Positions 34,838-41,882 of a DNA stretch of 64,000 nucleotides are shown piece by piece. Under the pieces are notes generated by a model. The model was not told the DNA's origin, ran no database searches, and saw nothing but the letters and a program-made list of their open reading frames with translations. The first letter of the stretch is position 1, and the number at the start of each line of letters is the position of its first letter. The translations under genes and the position numbers were made by a program. Source of the DNA: Catalinimonas alkaloidigena. Lineage in GTDB: Bacteria > Bacteroidota > Bacteroidia > Cytophagales > Cyclobacteriaceae. The stretch is taken from NCBI RefSeq assembly GCF_029504655.1, contig NZ_JAQFIL010000001.1:4717001-4781000 (forward strand), written 5' to 3'.

Positions 34838-35941
34838 ATGAAAGCTTGCAACAAAAGAATAAGCGCCCAGTCAAATACTACTGTCCGTTCTGGAGAAGAT
34901 AGACTTAAAGGTTTAGCAATAAATACTTTCTTTTTATTTTTTATCCTTACCAGCTTAACCAATCAGGTCAATGCTCAGGATCCTCAGTTTAGCCAGTTCT
35001 TCGCTGCTCCTTTGTATTTGAACCCTGCCTTCACGGGTACTACCAAAGAACATCGTTTTGTAGCCAATTATCGGAATCAATGGAGAAATGTAGCAAACGG
35101 ATATGTGACTTATGCGTTTTCCTACGACTACAATATGAGAGATGCGAGAAGTGGTTTCGGCCTGATGGCCACAGCCGATAAAGCTGGTGCCGTAGAAATG
35201 GGAACCAAGAGTGTAGGCTTCTTATATTCTTATAAGATTAAACTGTCAAACAACTGGATCTTAACGCCCGGTCTCCATTTTGCATATGGTAGCAGAGGTA
35301 TTGATAAAGATAAAGTAGTGTTACTGGATCAATTGTCTTACGGAGACGCTACTATCGCTTCAAATGACCCTTTGGTATTCTCACTAAAAGACCACGACTA
35401 CTTCGACTTCGGATCAGGCTTATTGTTGTATAGCAAAACCTTCTGGATAGGGGCTTCTGCTTTCCACATGAATCAGCCTAACATCAGTATGATAAGTGAT
35501 AACAGTGAGCTTGCTATGAAAACTTCTATACATGGAGGAGCTAGAATAAGACTATATAACGGTCCTTTCCGTAGAAATATCGTACCTAGTATCGCTCCAT
35601 CTTTTATTCTGAAAAAGCAGGGAAGCATAGAGCAGTTAGATCTTGGCGTTAACTTCCACTACGATCCTGTAATGTTCGGGATGTGGTATCGTGGTATGCC
35701 CTCCAAACAGAATTTAGAGGAAAAAAATATAAGCCAGGATGCTCTTATTTTCTTAGTGGGTATGAAGCATAAGCAATTGGAGTTTGGCTATAGCTATGAC
35801 GTTACACTCTCTTCCTTAGGACCTACTTCAGGTGGTGCGCACGAAGTGTCTTTGACCTATCATTTGCATAACCCCAATCGTCGTCGTCCTAAAGTAAAAT
35901 ATAAAGATATTCCATGCCCTACTTTCTTGCTGGATAATTAG
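34838..35941 (+). CDS. PorP/SprF family T9SS outer membrane protein
   Basis: A 367-residue protein with a membrane-export signal (residues about 22-46, ending NQVNAQ) and the PorP/SprF start DPQFSQFFAAPLYLNPAFTGT, followed by the family's strand-rich body (NYRNQWRNV, then GFGLMATADKAGAVE, LQLGV-like and FGMWYRG segments). PorP/SprF proteins are outer membrane barrels that bind the T9SS ring or assist secretion of a specific type B client. The giant type B protein immediately upstream is the likely client. The N-terminus is longer than usual; an internal start was not evident. Confidence 0.93.
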   Translation: MKACNKRISAQSNTTVRSGEDRLKGLAINTFFLFFILTSLTNQVNAQDPQFSQFFAAPLYLNPAFTGTTKEHRFVANYRNQWRNVANGYVTYAFSYDYNMRDARSGFGLMATADKAGAVEMGTKSVGFLYSYKIKLSNNWILTPGLHFAYGSRGIDKDKVVLLDQLSYGDATIASNDPLVFSLKDHDYFDFGSGLLLYSKTFWIGASAFHMNQPNISMISDNSELAMKTSIHGGARIRLYNGPFRRNIVPSIAPSFILKKQGSIEQLDLGVNFHYDPVMFGMWYRGMPSKQNLEEKNISQDALIFLVGMKHKQLEFGYSYDVTLSSLGPTSGGAHEVSLTYHLHNPNRRRPKVKYKDIPCPTFLLDN

Positions 35942-35996
35942 AAAAAAGGATGAAATTTCTCAATCGCTGAAATGCTCTTTATTCCAGCCTTGATCG

Positions 35997-36242
35997 TTAA
36001 TCTTCCACAAACATAATTATGAGTCGCTTATAGTCAACATAACATTTTGCTTCTTTAATCATACTAACTGAACTATCCATGCCCATTACTTTATAACTTT
36101 TATCATGGATTTGAGCAGTCAGCTGCCCGCTTCCATAACCTGCATCCGGTATACGTTCGCCTGCTTTGGGAGCTAACAAATCAGTCAGGCTTTCACCATA
36201 TTGATATACATAGGCATGTTTACTATTATATAGAATAGGAAT
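35997..36242 (-). pseudogene. Remnant of a class I SAM-dependent methyltransferase
   Basis: Reading the minus strand from 36242 gives YNSKHAYVYQYGESLTDLLAPKAGERI, then PDAGYGSGQLTAQIHDKSYKVMGMDSSVSMIKEAK (quoted in pieces below the limit: motif I is PDAGYGSGQ, where intact enzymes have LDxGCGTGQ). The frame then runs into an unrelated tail YKRLIIMFVED and stops. There is no start codon before an in-frame stop at 36243-36245, and about two thirds of the domain is missing. This is a decayed gene with the start lost and an internal or 3' deletion. An ATG at 36179 could still give a 60-residue peptide, unlikely to be functional. Confidence 0.82.
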
Positions 36243-36327
36243 TCAGGCAGTCACTGTTTTATGGTGTTATATTAATAAATAATAAAATTAACCATAACGC
36301 TATAAGAGCACTATAATACTTAAGAAA

Positions 36328-36780
36328 CTACTCAGCTTCCTTGAGTAATTTGATGGACTCAGAATTGATACAATAGCGTAATCCGCTGGGAGCAGGCCCA
36401 TCAGGAAATACGTGTCCGAGATGACAGTCGCATACATTGCACATCACTTCTACTCTCACCATCCCAAAGGAATTATCTTTCTCGTACTTAATTACATTAT
36501 CTTTTACCGGCTCGGTAAAACTGGGCCAGCCTGATCCTGACTCAAACTTTTCGGAAGAATCAAATAATATGGTCTCGCAACAGATACAGGCATATTGTCC
36601 CGGTTCGTGTGCATGACAGAGCGCACCAGAAAAAGCCGCTTCAGTACCTTTAAGACGAGCTATTTTATACTGTTCTGGCGTAAGTTGAGCTTTCCACTCT
36701 TCATCCGTTTTTTCTACTCTTTTGTCAGGCTTCGGGCTTCCCTGATTGGCATATCTGATTACATCATTCCAGTTTATCAT
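36328..36780 (-). CDS. msrB: Peptide-methionine (R)-S-oxide reductase MsrB
   Basis: Repairs methionine-R-sulfoxide in proteins. From the ATG at 36780 (MINWNDVIRYANQG) the product is 150 residues; an in-frame ATG at 36810 adds ten unconserved residues. The zinc cysteines are CICC and CNVC, and the core motif SGSGWPSFTEP and catalytic cysteine in GLRYCINS are intact. The resolving-cysteine region GTEAAFSGALCHAHEPGQYAC (partly quoted) is complete. No MsrA is fused or adjacent. Cytoplasmic. Confidence 0.95.
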   Translation of the reverse strand: MINWNDVIRYANQGSPKPDKRVEKTDEEWKAQLTPEQYKIARLKGTEAAFSGALCHAHEPGQYACICCETILFDSSEKFESGSGWPSFTEPVKDNVIKYEKDNSFGMVRVEVMCNVCDCHLGHVFPDGPAPSGLRYCINSESIKLLKEAE

Positions 36781-36869
36781 ATTCTTTAATTTTACGTAAT
36801 TAATTTTCACATCCGGCTAATTTGTATTACCTGAATGAGCAGGATATGTTCAGTTAAAATGTGTTTTTT

Positions 36870-38048
36870 TCAACTCACCTTCTGATCAAAGCGGCGCATA
36901 GCTAACAAACCCAGTACCGGCCCAACCGCCAGAAACACATAAATATAGGTAGGCTCAATATGCTCTAACAACATACTCAGCAATTGAATACTTAATATAG
37001 TGATAGAGAAGCCCAGGCAATTGACAATCGTAAGCGCGGTGCCCCGGGATGCTGCCGGAGCGTTCTGAGCCACCAAGGTTGAAAATTGTGGGGAGTCCGC
37101 AACAACTAACATTCCCCAAAACAGCAAAAAAATAATAAGGACAACAGAGGGTAGATAAAACGCAAGTGGGGAAAGTATACAGCAGATACATGAACCTAGA
37201 AGTGCGAAATAAGCAGCCTTTTTGCTACCGTACTTCTGAGAAAAATATCCGCTAGCGACACATGCCAAACCTCCTATCGCAATGGTATAAAAAGAGAGCA
37301 TGGATGTGCTCCACTTTATCTCGGTATGCAATTGCTGATAGCTTAGTAATAGTACAGGCACAAAAGCCCAAAAAGCATACAGCTCCCACATATGGCCAAA
37401 GTATCCAAAAGCAGCCAGACGGAAGCGACGATTCTTAAAAACTTTAAAAAAAGCGCTAAGATCAGGCGTTTTAGAAAACTTACGATGCGGTCCGTCGGCT
37501 ACCAAAAAAAGTATCAACAATCCACCTATGAAGGACATGGCCGAGGTAATCACAAAAATAAATCTCCAGGGCAGTGACAGGTTCAGGCTCTTCAGCAGGT
37601 GAGGGAAAGCAGTGCCTATCACCAATGCTCCTACCAAAAAGCCTAAAGCTTTGCCTAATCCTTCATGGAAGTAATCTGAGGCGATCTTCATACCTACCGG
37701 ATAAATACCTGCCAGAAAGAAACCGCACATGAACCGTAGCAGAAGTACTGTCAATTCTGATTGCCCTTCTATGATCAATCCGAGATTAGCTGCACCCGCT
37801 GCCAAAGCACTAAAAAAGAATACTTTTGAAGGAGAGAAGCGATCTGAGAGCGTCAGAAAAGCATAGCTTAAAGTACCTACAATAAAGCCAAACTGAACGG
37901 AAGAAGTAATATAGCCCAGGTCAGAAAGAGCGAAATTAAAAGCTTCAATAAGATCAGGCATCACTGCGTTGCCTGCAAACCAAAGTGAGGTACAGGCAAA
38001 CTGAGAAAATACAATAACTACCAGTACCCAACTTCTACTACGAATCAT
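36870..38048 (-). CDS. MFS transporter
   Basis: A 392-residue major facilitator with about 12 transmembrane helices. The N-terminal half has SLWFAGNAVMPDLIEAF, then SSVQFGFIVGTLSYAFLTLSDRFSP, the family loop 2-3 area with the D-R of GxxxDR-type motif A. Loop 6-7 contains the basic segment GPHRKFSKTPD. It resembles the group of MFS proteins annotated as nitrate/cyanate-like permeases, but no substrate can be assigned. It is separate from msrB by 89 bases on the same strand and may share its transcript. Confidence 0.9.
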   Translation of the reverse strand: MIRSRSWVLVVIVFSQFACTSLWFAGNAVMPDLIEAFNFALSDLGYITSSVQFGFIVGTLSYAFLTLSDRFSPSKVFFFSALAAGAANLGLIIEGQSELTVLLLRFMCGFFLAGIYPVGMKIASDYFHEGLGKALGFLVGALVIGTAFPHLLKSLNLSLPWRFIFVITSAMSFIGGLLILFLVADGPHRKFSKTPDLSAFFKVFKNRRFRLAAFGYFGHMWELYAFWAFVPVLLLSYQQLHTEIKWSTSMLSFYTIAIGGLACVASGYFSQKYGSKKAAYFALLGSCICCILSPLAFYLPSVVLIIFLLFWGMLVVADSPQFSTLVAQNAPAASRGTALTIVNCLGFSITILSIQLLSMLLEHIEPTYIYVFLAVGPVLGLLAMRRFDQKVS

Positions 38049-38144
38049 TTTTTAACACCCTGCTTAAATGGATTTTAAATACAAATAAACACCAATACTT
38101 TGAAAATAGTAACTTGCGAACACCATCGCATGGATTATTTATCA

Positions 38145-38181
38145 TAAATAAAGAAACCCGCTCCAAAAGGAACAGGTTTCT
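38145..38181 (-). terminator. Minus-strand terminator of the PepSY-like gene
   Basis: AGAAACC (38152-38158) pairs with GGTTTCT (38175-38181), with an inner TCC/GGA stem. Read on the minus strand it is followed by TTATTTATG. It lies 54 bases after the small secreted gene at 38236-38547. Confidence 0.75.
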
Positions 38182-38235
38182 AGTTCTTGTCAGCGACATG
38201 ACAAGTTATTGGATTATAAAAAAGAAGATGTTTGT

Positions 38236-38547
38236 TTACCCTATCATATTTCCATTTTTATCATAGGCAATAGTACCAGTCTGTGTACCATCAGATAGAG
38301 TGATTTCATACCTTATTTTTTCTGCTTGCTTTACTTCGTGTACTTTGGATACCTCCCAGTTGCTAAACTGCGAATCTTCAAAAGAAACCTTTACTGCTTC
38401 AGGTAATTCTTCATATTTGATTTCTTTGCGATCATCAAGCGTGACCTCTACTGAGGACTTTTCCTGTTGACTGAGATTTGCCTGTGCACCAAATGAGGCA
38501 AAAGAAAAGGTGGCCAGGGCGGCTAAAGCAATTACTGAACGTTTCAT
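38236..38547 (-). CDS. Small secreted PepSY-like protein (103 aa)
   Basis: A signal peptide (about residues 1-23, FASFGAQA) precedes an about 80-residue domain: ELPEAVKVSFEDSQFSNWEV, then KIRYEITLSDGTQTGTIAYDKNGNMIG (quoted in parts). The helix-strand order and the final DKNGN hairpin fit PepSY-like/BLIP-fold proteins that bind peptides or other ligands in the envelope. It resembles the protein at 3387-3767. It is monocistronic with its own terminator. Function unknown. Confidence 0.83.
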   Translation of the reverse strand: MKRSVIALAALATFSFASFGAQANLSQQEKSSVEVTLDDRKEIKYEELPEAVKVSFEDSQFSNWEVSKVHEVKQAEKIRYEITLSDGTQTGTIAYDKNGNMIG

Positions 38548-38996
38548 ATCTAAAAAATTAATTTGTTTAAAAAATCAAATAAAAAAATACAGTATGTCTT
38601 AAGGAAATAAGCATGCCAATCGCGCCAATTTATTCATAACGTTCTTTATATCAATGACATATAAGGATATTTTCGCTTTAATACAGAAAAAATTGAACGT
38701 ATATTATTTTAAGAATATGTACCCAAAATGAGGTTTTATTCTACATACTAACGGAATTTTATTCTTTCTCATCACTCAAATTGCTTTCATATGGTAATAC
38801 CGAGACGTGCTGCTGTTACAGAAAAAGCTCCGTCTGTTCTTGTGATAAACTGAGTTGGCAAATCTAAGCAGAATTTACTTTACGGTTCTCCCGATGAGCA
38901 AATGGTATTTTTCACGCTACTATAAGGAATTACATTGTTCATTTAGGTTTAAAACATTTGCGCTATATGTTACTCAAATGTATTTCTCATGCGCTC
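38548..38996. other. Intergenic region flanking the permease pseudogene
   Basis: About 450 bases without a supported gene. A 65-codon plus-strand frame at 38855-39052 begins with a non-ATG codon, has no protein-like pattern and runs into the pseudogene. No repeat was noticed. Confidence 0.45.
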
Positions 38997-40228
38997 TTAC
39001 AGTAGGAAAAAATTCACCAGCAATCCTCCCAGCAGCCACAGATAAGAAATGATTGCCAGATACTTGAGCACAATTTCTATCGCTCCCTTATCGGCCATTT
39101 CGTGGTGGTGATGATGTCCGCCTTTATCTTTTTTTCCGAAGGCCAACCAGGCAAAAATACCCAAAATTACCAGGAAAGCGATATTAAGAAAGAATGTATA
39201 GTTGATCTCAAAATGCGACTGCTCAGCCATACTTTTCCCCCTGTCACAGGCAGTAAGCCAAAAGCGCTAAAACCGAAGTGCAGAAGAAGTGAAGTGACAA
39301 AGAGGGCGGTAAAAAGTAGGAAAAGAATGTAAAATGACATTTTCCACCCCTAGTATTTGGCATTAATCCTCAAGACAGGAAACACGACCAGGTCGCTGAA
39401 AATAAAAGCCATGATACCAGCAAAGCTAACACCATTACTATAGAGTAAAGATGCCAGGGGAATATTTCCCATTGAGCCGATAACGGTACAGAATGCTGCT
39501 ACCGGACCTACTACCACATGTTCCAGCAGCGTAAAGAAACTGTATGACGTTTGATCACCTCCGGTTCCGATGAATAATGTCTCAAAAAAACTGGAAGGAA
39601 CAAAGGCAGCGATAATTCCGGCCAATGTGAAACCTACTGTTACATCTTTCCATACCATATTCCACTCCATAAAATACTGCATGCTTACCTTTTTCCAGCC
39701 CTTAACAGAGGTGATTTGTTTTTTCCAGTCGGTTTTTCCATATGTGATTGTCCATCCTCGCCTAAGCGTTCCCGTACCTTTTTAATGAGCTTTTGTGGTT
39801 TGGTAAGTCTTACCACAAGCTATGAGATAAGTATCAGTAAGACTCCTCCTACATACTCTCCCACAACGAACTGCCAGGTCAGAAAGATGGAAATGATGAT
39901 GCCCAGCTCAACCACAAGATTGGTTAAGATTGGTTGAAGCCAACAGAAAAGCGATAGAAGGGACGAAACCCGCCCCTTTCTTGAATAATGATTTGGTAGT
40001 TGCCAAAGCAGCGAAGCTGCATGAGCTGCTGATAAAACCAAAAAATGTCCCTAGAAATACGGCCTTGCTATCTGCCTTACCCATACTCTTTTTCATACGT
40101 TCCTGCGTCACAAAGACCTGTATCATACTGCTTACCGCATAGCCCAGAATAAATGCCCACAGTGCCATCCAGAAAAAGCCCAAAGAAGTCATGGCAGCTA
40201 CGGCATACTGCTCAAAAAATGAATTCAT
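38997..40228 (-). pseudogene. Broken permease (COG0701/DUF318, ArsP-like)
   Basis: Fragments in different frames form one membrane permease: MNSFFEQYAVAAMTSLGFFW, then VVELGIIISIFLTWQFVVGEY, FMEWNMVWKDVTVGFTLAGI and the C-terminal LKYLAIISYLWLLGGLLVNF. Five lesions are readable. (1) A 10-bp tandem duplication (39916-39935) shifts the frame. (2) TAG at 39820-39822 sits where Trp is expected. (3) A frameshift lies around 39720-39745. (4) TAG at 39350-39352 sits where Tyr is expected in NAKYYGWK. (5) A one-base loss lies in a G5A4 tract near 39231-39244. The intact protein would be about 400 residues, a family that exports organoarsenicals or similar ions. An insertion sequence lies 162 bases upstream. 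Confidence 0.9.
39916..39935. repeat. 10-bp tandem duplication inactivating the permease
   Basis: AAGATTGGTT occurs twice in direct succession (39916-39925 and 39926-39935). Removing one copy restores the permease frame exactly as LLASTNLVVELG on the minus strand, so the duplication is the causal frameshift. Confidence 0.93.
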
Positions 40229-40380
40229 CCGTGTGAAATTAAAGAATGCAAAAAAATAAAGACGCTATTCAATTGCCCTAACTTAAACATAGCCTATATG
40301 TTCGTCAGTGAAAAAATGACATGCTGTTACCAATTAAGCTTATCAGGCAATATACATTTTAGCTATTAGGCTGAACATAA

Positions 40381-40389
40381 GTTAGTGAG
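40381..40389. repeat. Target site duplication, left copy
   Basis: GTTAGTGAG at 40381-40389 is repeated exactly at 41798-41806, directly flanking the IS4-family element. A 9-bp duplication is the size made by Tn5/IS50-type IS4 elements. Confidence 0.8.
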
Positions 40390-40433
40390 CTATTCATGTC
40401 TTATAAAAGTTGTAAATTAGGTTGAAAAAAAAA

Positions 40434-40440
40434 GGGAGGT
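40434..40440 (+). promoter_or_regulatory. Unusually strong Shine-Dalgarno site of the transposase
   Basis: GGGAGGT lies 6 bases before the transposase ATG. Most genes here have AT-rich leaders without such a site, as is normal in Bacteroidota, so this one stands out and supports the start at 40447. Confidence 0.6.
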
Positions 40441-40446
40441 AAACAG

Positions 40447-41796
40447 ATGGAAGAGAGTTGGGGCATGCAAGAGTTTATGGGAAGTGCAGTAGAAGATAAA
40501 CGCGAGGCAAAGAGTTTGTCACTGATGGCTGATCGTCTTTTAGCTAACCCTGAGCTTTCCTTTAGTAGTGCAGTAGGAGAGAATTTCCGTAAATCAGCCT
40601 GGCGGATATTTTCCAAACAGGAAGTAGACGTCAGCTACGGCCACTATAGGCAAACGAGCAAGCGCTGTGCCGACCAGGATGTGGTTTTGGTGAGTCAGGA
40701 TACAACAGACTTGAATTATGCCAGTCATGTCGCTACTGAAGGTCTGGGCGACTTAGGCGGCAGTCATGTAAATCCAGGGCTTTGCCTGCATACGGCCATG
40801 GCTCTGAGTGAGCAGGGAACGGCTTTGGGCCTGGTAGGACAAAAGCTGTGGCCTCCCCAATCCACAGGACGTACAAAGCAGGTGCAGTTTTATCCTTTAG
40901 AAGAAAAAGAAAGTTATCGGTGGGTAGAAGCCCTACAGTGGGTGGATCAGCATTTAGCTAAAGCCAAGAAGGTGATCGTAATCTCCGACAGAGAATCTGA
41001 TTTTTATGAGTACATGGCTGCTCGCCGCTCCAAACATGTAGAATTACTCTTCAGGGCACATCATCTCAACCGAAAGGTGCATTATGAGCAAGAAAAGATG
41101 CTTCTTAAAGAAGTGGTTTTTCCCAATACTACTAAAGTAGAAGTTTACCTGCCCAGGACCAGCAAGAGAAAAGAGCGTAATGCTAAGCTGCAGGTAAGCT
41201 GGGGTAAGATCACATGCCCTGTCCCTACTTATAAAAAAGGAGAAGATATTGACTTATGGGTGGTAGTAGCTCAAGAAACACATACTCCGGCAGGAGAAGA
41301 ACCGCGCAGCGAACCGCCTCTGCTATGGTATTTACTCACTACCATCAATATAGAAGATCAAGCTGCTGCTTTGCTGATGATAGATTATTACCGGAAACGA
41401 TGGGTGATTGAACGCTGGCATATGGTGCTGAAGAGTGGTATGCAGATAGAAAAGCTACAGTTTGATACTTTCACACGACTATCTCATGCCATTGCTATGC
41501 TCTGTATTGTAGCCTGGCAATTGATCTGGCTTAAGCATCTGGCAGCAGAAAGTGCCCAATTAGCTGCAGAGAAAATATTTGAACCGCTACAAATAGAAGT
41601 CTTAGAAAAGCATAGTGGCAGAAAAGAACTCAGTGTACAGCAGGCATTGATCATCATCGCTGCCCTGGCCGGGTTTACGCCTACTAAAAAGCAGCCCTTC
41701 CCTGGAGAAAAAACCATGTGGAGAGGGTGGGCCATCTTCTCTCAACTCTGCCATGGATACCTTCTCGCTTCGCAGATAAATTATGAGACAGGATAA
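40447..41796 (+). CDS. IS4-family transposase
   Basis: A 449-residue DDE transposase of the IS4 family, Tn5-like branch. The N-terminal Tnp_DNA_bind-like region (WGMQEFMGSAVEDKREAKSL) is followed by the catalytic core: D85 in SQDTTDLNY, D181 in ISDRESDFYEY and E322 within the YREK signature (Y315, R318, E322, K329 in YRKRWVIERWHMVLK). The C-terminal dimerisation region is present. The reading frame is intact, so the element may be active. The stop codon lies inside the right terminal repeat. The target is double-strand DNA, moved by cut and paste with hairpin ends if it works like Tn5. Confidence 0.95.
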   Translation: MEESWGMQEFMGSAVEDKREAKSLSLMADRLLANPELSFSSAVGENFRKSAWRIFSKQEVDVSYGHYRQTSKRCADQDVVLVSQDTTDLNYASHVATEGLGDLGGSHVNPGLCLHTAMALSEQGTALGLVGQKLWPPQSTGRTKQVQFYPLEEKESYRWVEALQWVDQHLAKAKKVIVISDRESDFYEYMAARRSKHVELLFRAHHLNRKVHYEQEKMLLKEVVFPNTTKVEVYLPRTSKRKERNAKLQVSWGKITCPVPTYKKGEDIDLWVVVAQETHTPAGEEPRSEPPLLWYLLTTINIEDQAAALLMIDYYRKRWVIERWHMVLKSGMQIEKLQFDTFTRLSHAIAMLCIVAWQLIWLKHLAAESAQLAAEKIFEPLQIEVLEKHSGRKELSVQQALIIIAALAGFTPTKKQPFPGEKTMWRGWAIFSQLCHGYLLASQINYETG

Positions 41797-41797
41797 G

Positions 41798-41806
41798 GTT
41801 AGTGAG
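41798..41806. repeat. Target site duplication, right copy
   Basis: GTTAGTGAG, identical to 40381-40389, immediately after the right end of the insertion sequence. Confidence 0.8.
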
Positions 41807-41882
41807 AGAAAACCCTGCCCGGTTAACATAAAAACAAATGGCAGGATTTATGACATTTTTTAGGCTGTAAGCATTAGCTACA

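Larger units (their letters stand above)
40390..41797 (+). mobile_element. IS4-family insertion sequence (1408 bp)
   Basis: The element is bounded by the 9-bp direct repeat GTTAGTGAG. Its ends form an imperfect inverted repeat: left CTATTCATGTCTTATAA (40390-40406) against right, read inward, CTTATCCTGTCTCATAA (41797-41781), with 13 of 17 matches. The TGTCTnATA core resembles the IS50 end sequence. One intact transposase gene fills the element. Intact gene and perfect target duplication indicate a recent insertion. It lies between the decayed permease gene and the GMC oxidoreductase gene. Confidence 0.85.

Noticed and set aside
38855..39052. 65-codon plus-strand frame next to the permease pseudogene
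   Set aside because: Non-ATG start, no protein pattern, and it overlaps the decayed gene on the other strand.
40311..41861. AAAAAATG inverted repeats as the insertion-sequence ends
   Set aside because: The tighter pair at 40390/41797 is flanked by an exact 9-bp target duplication and resembles Tn5-type ends; the outer pair is kept only as a separate observation.
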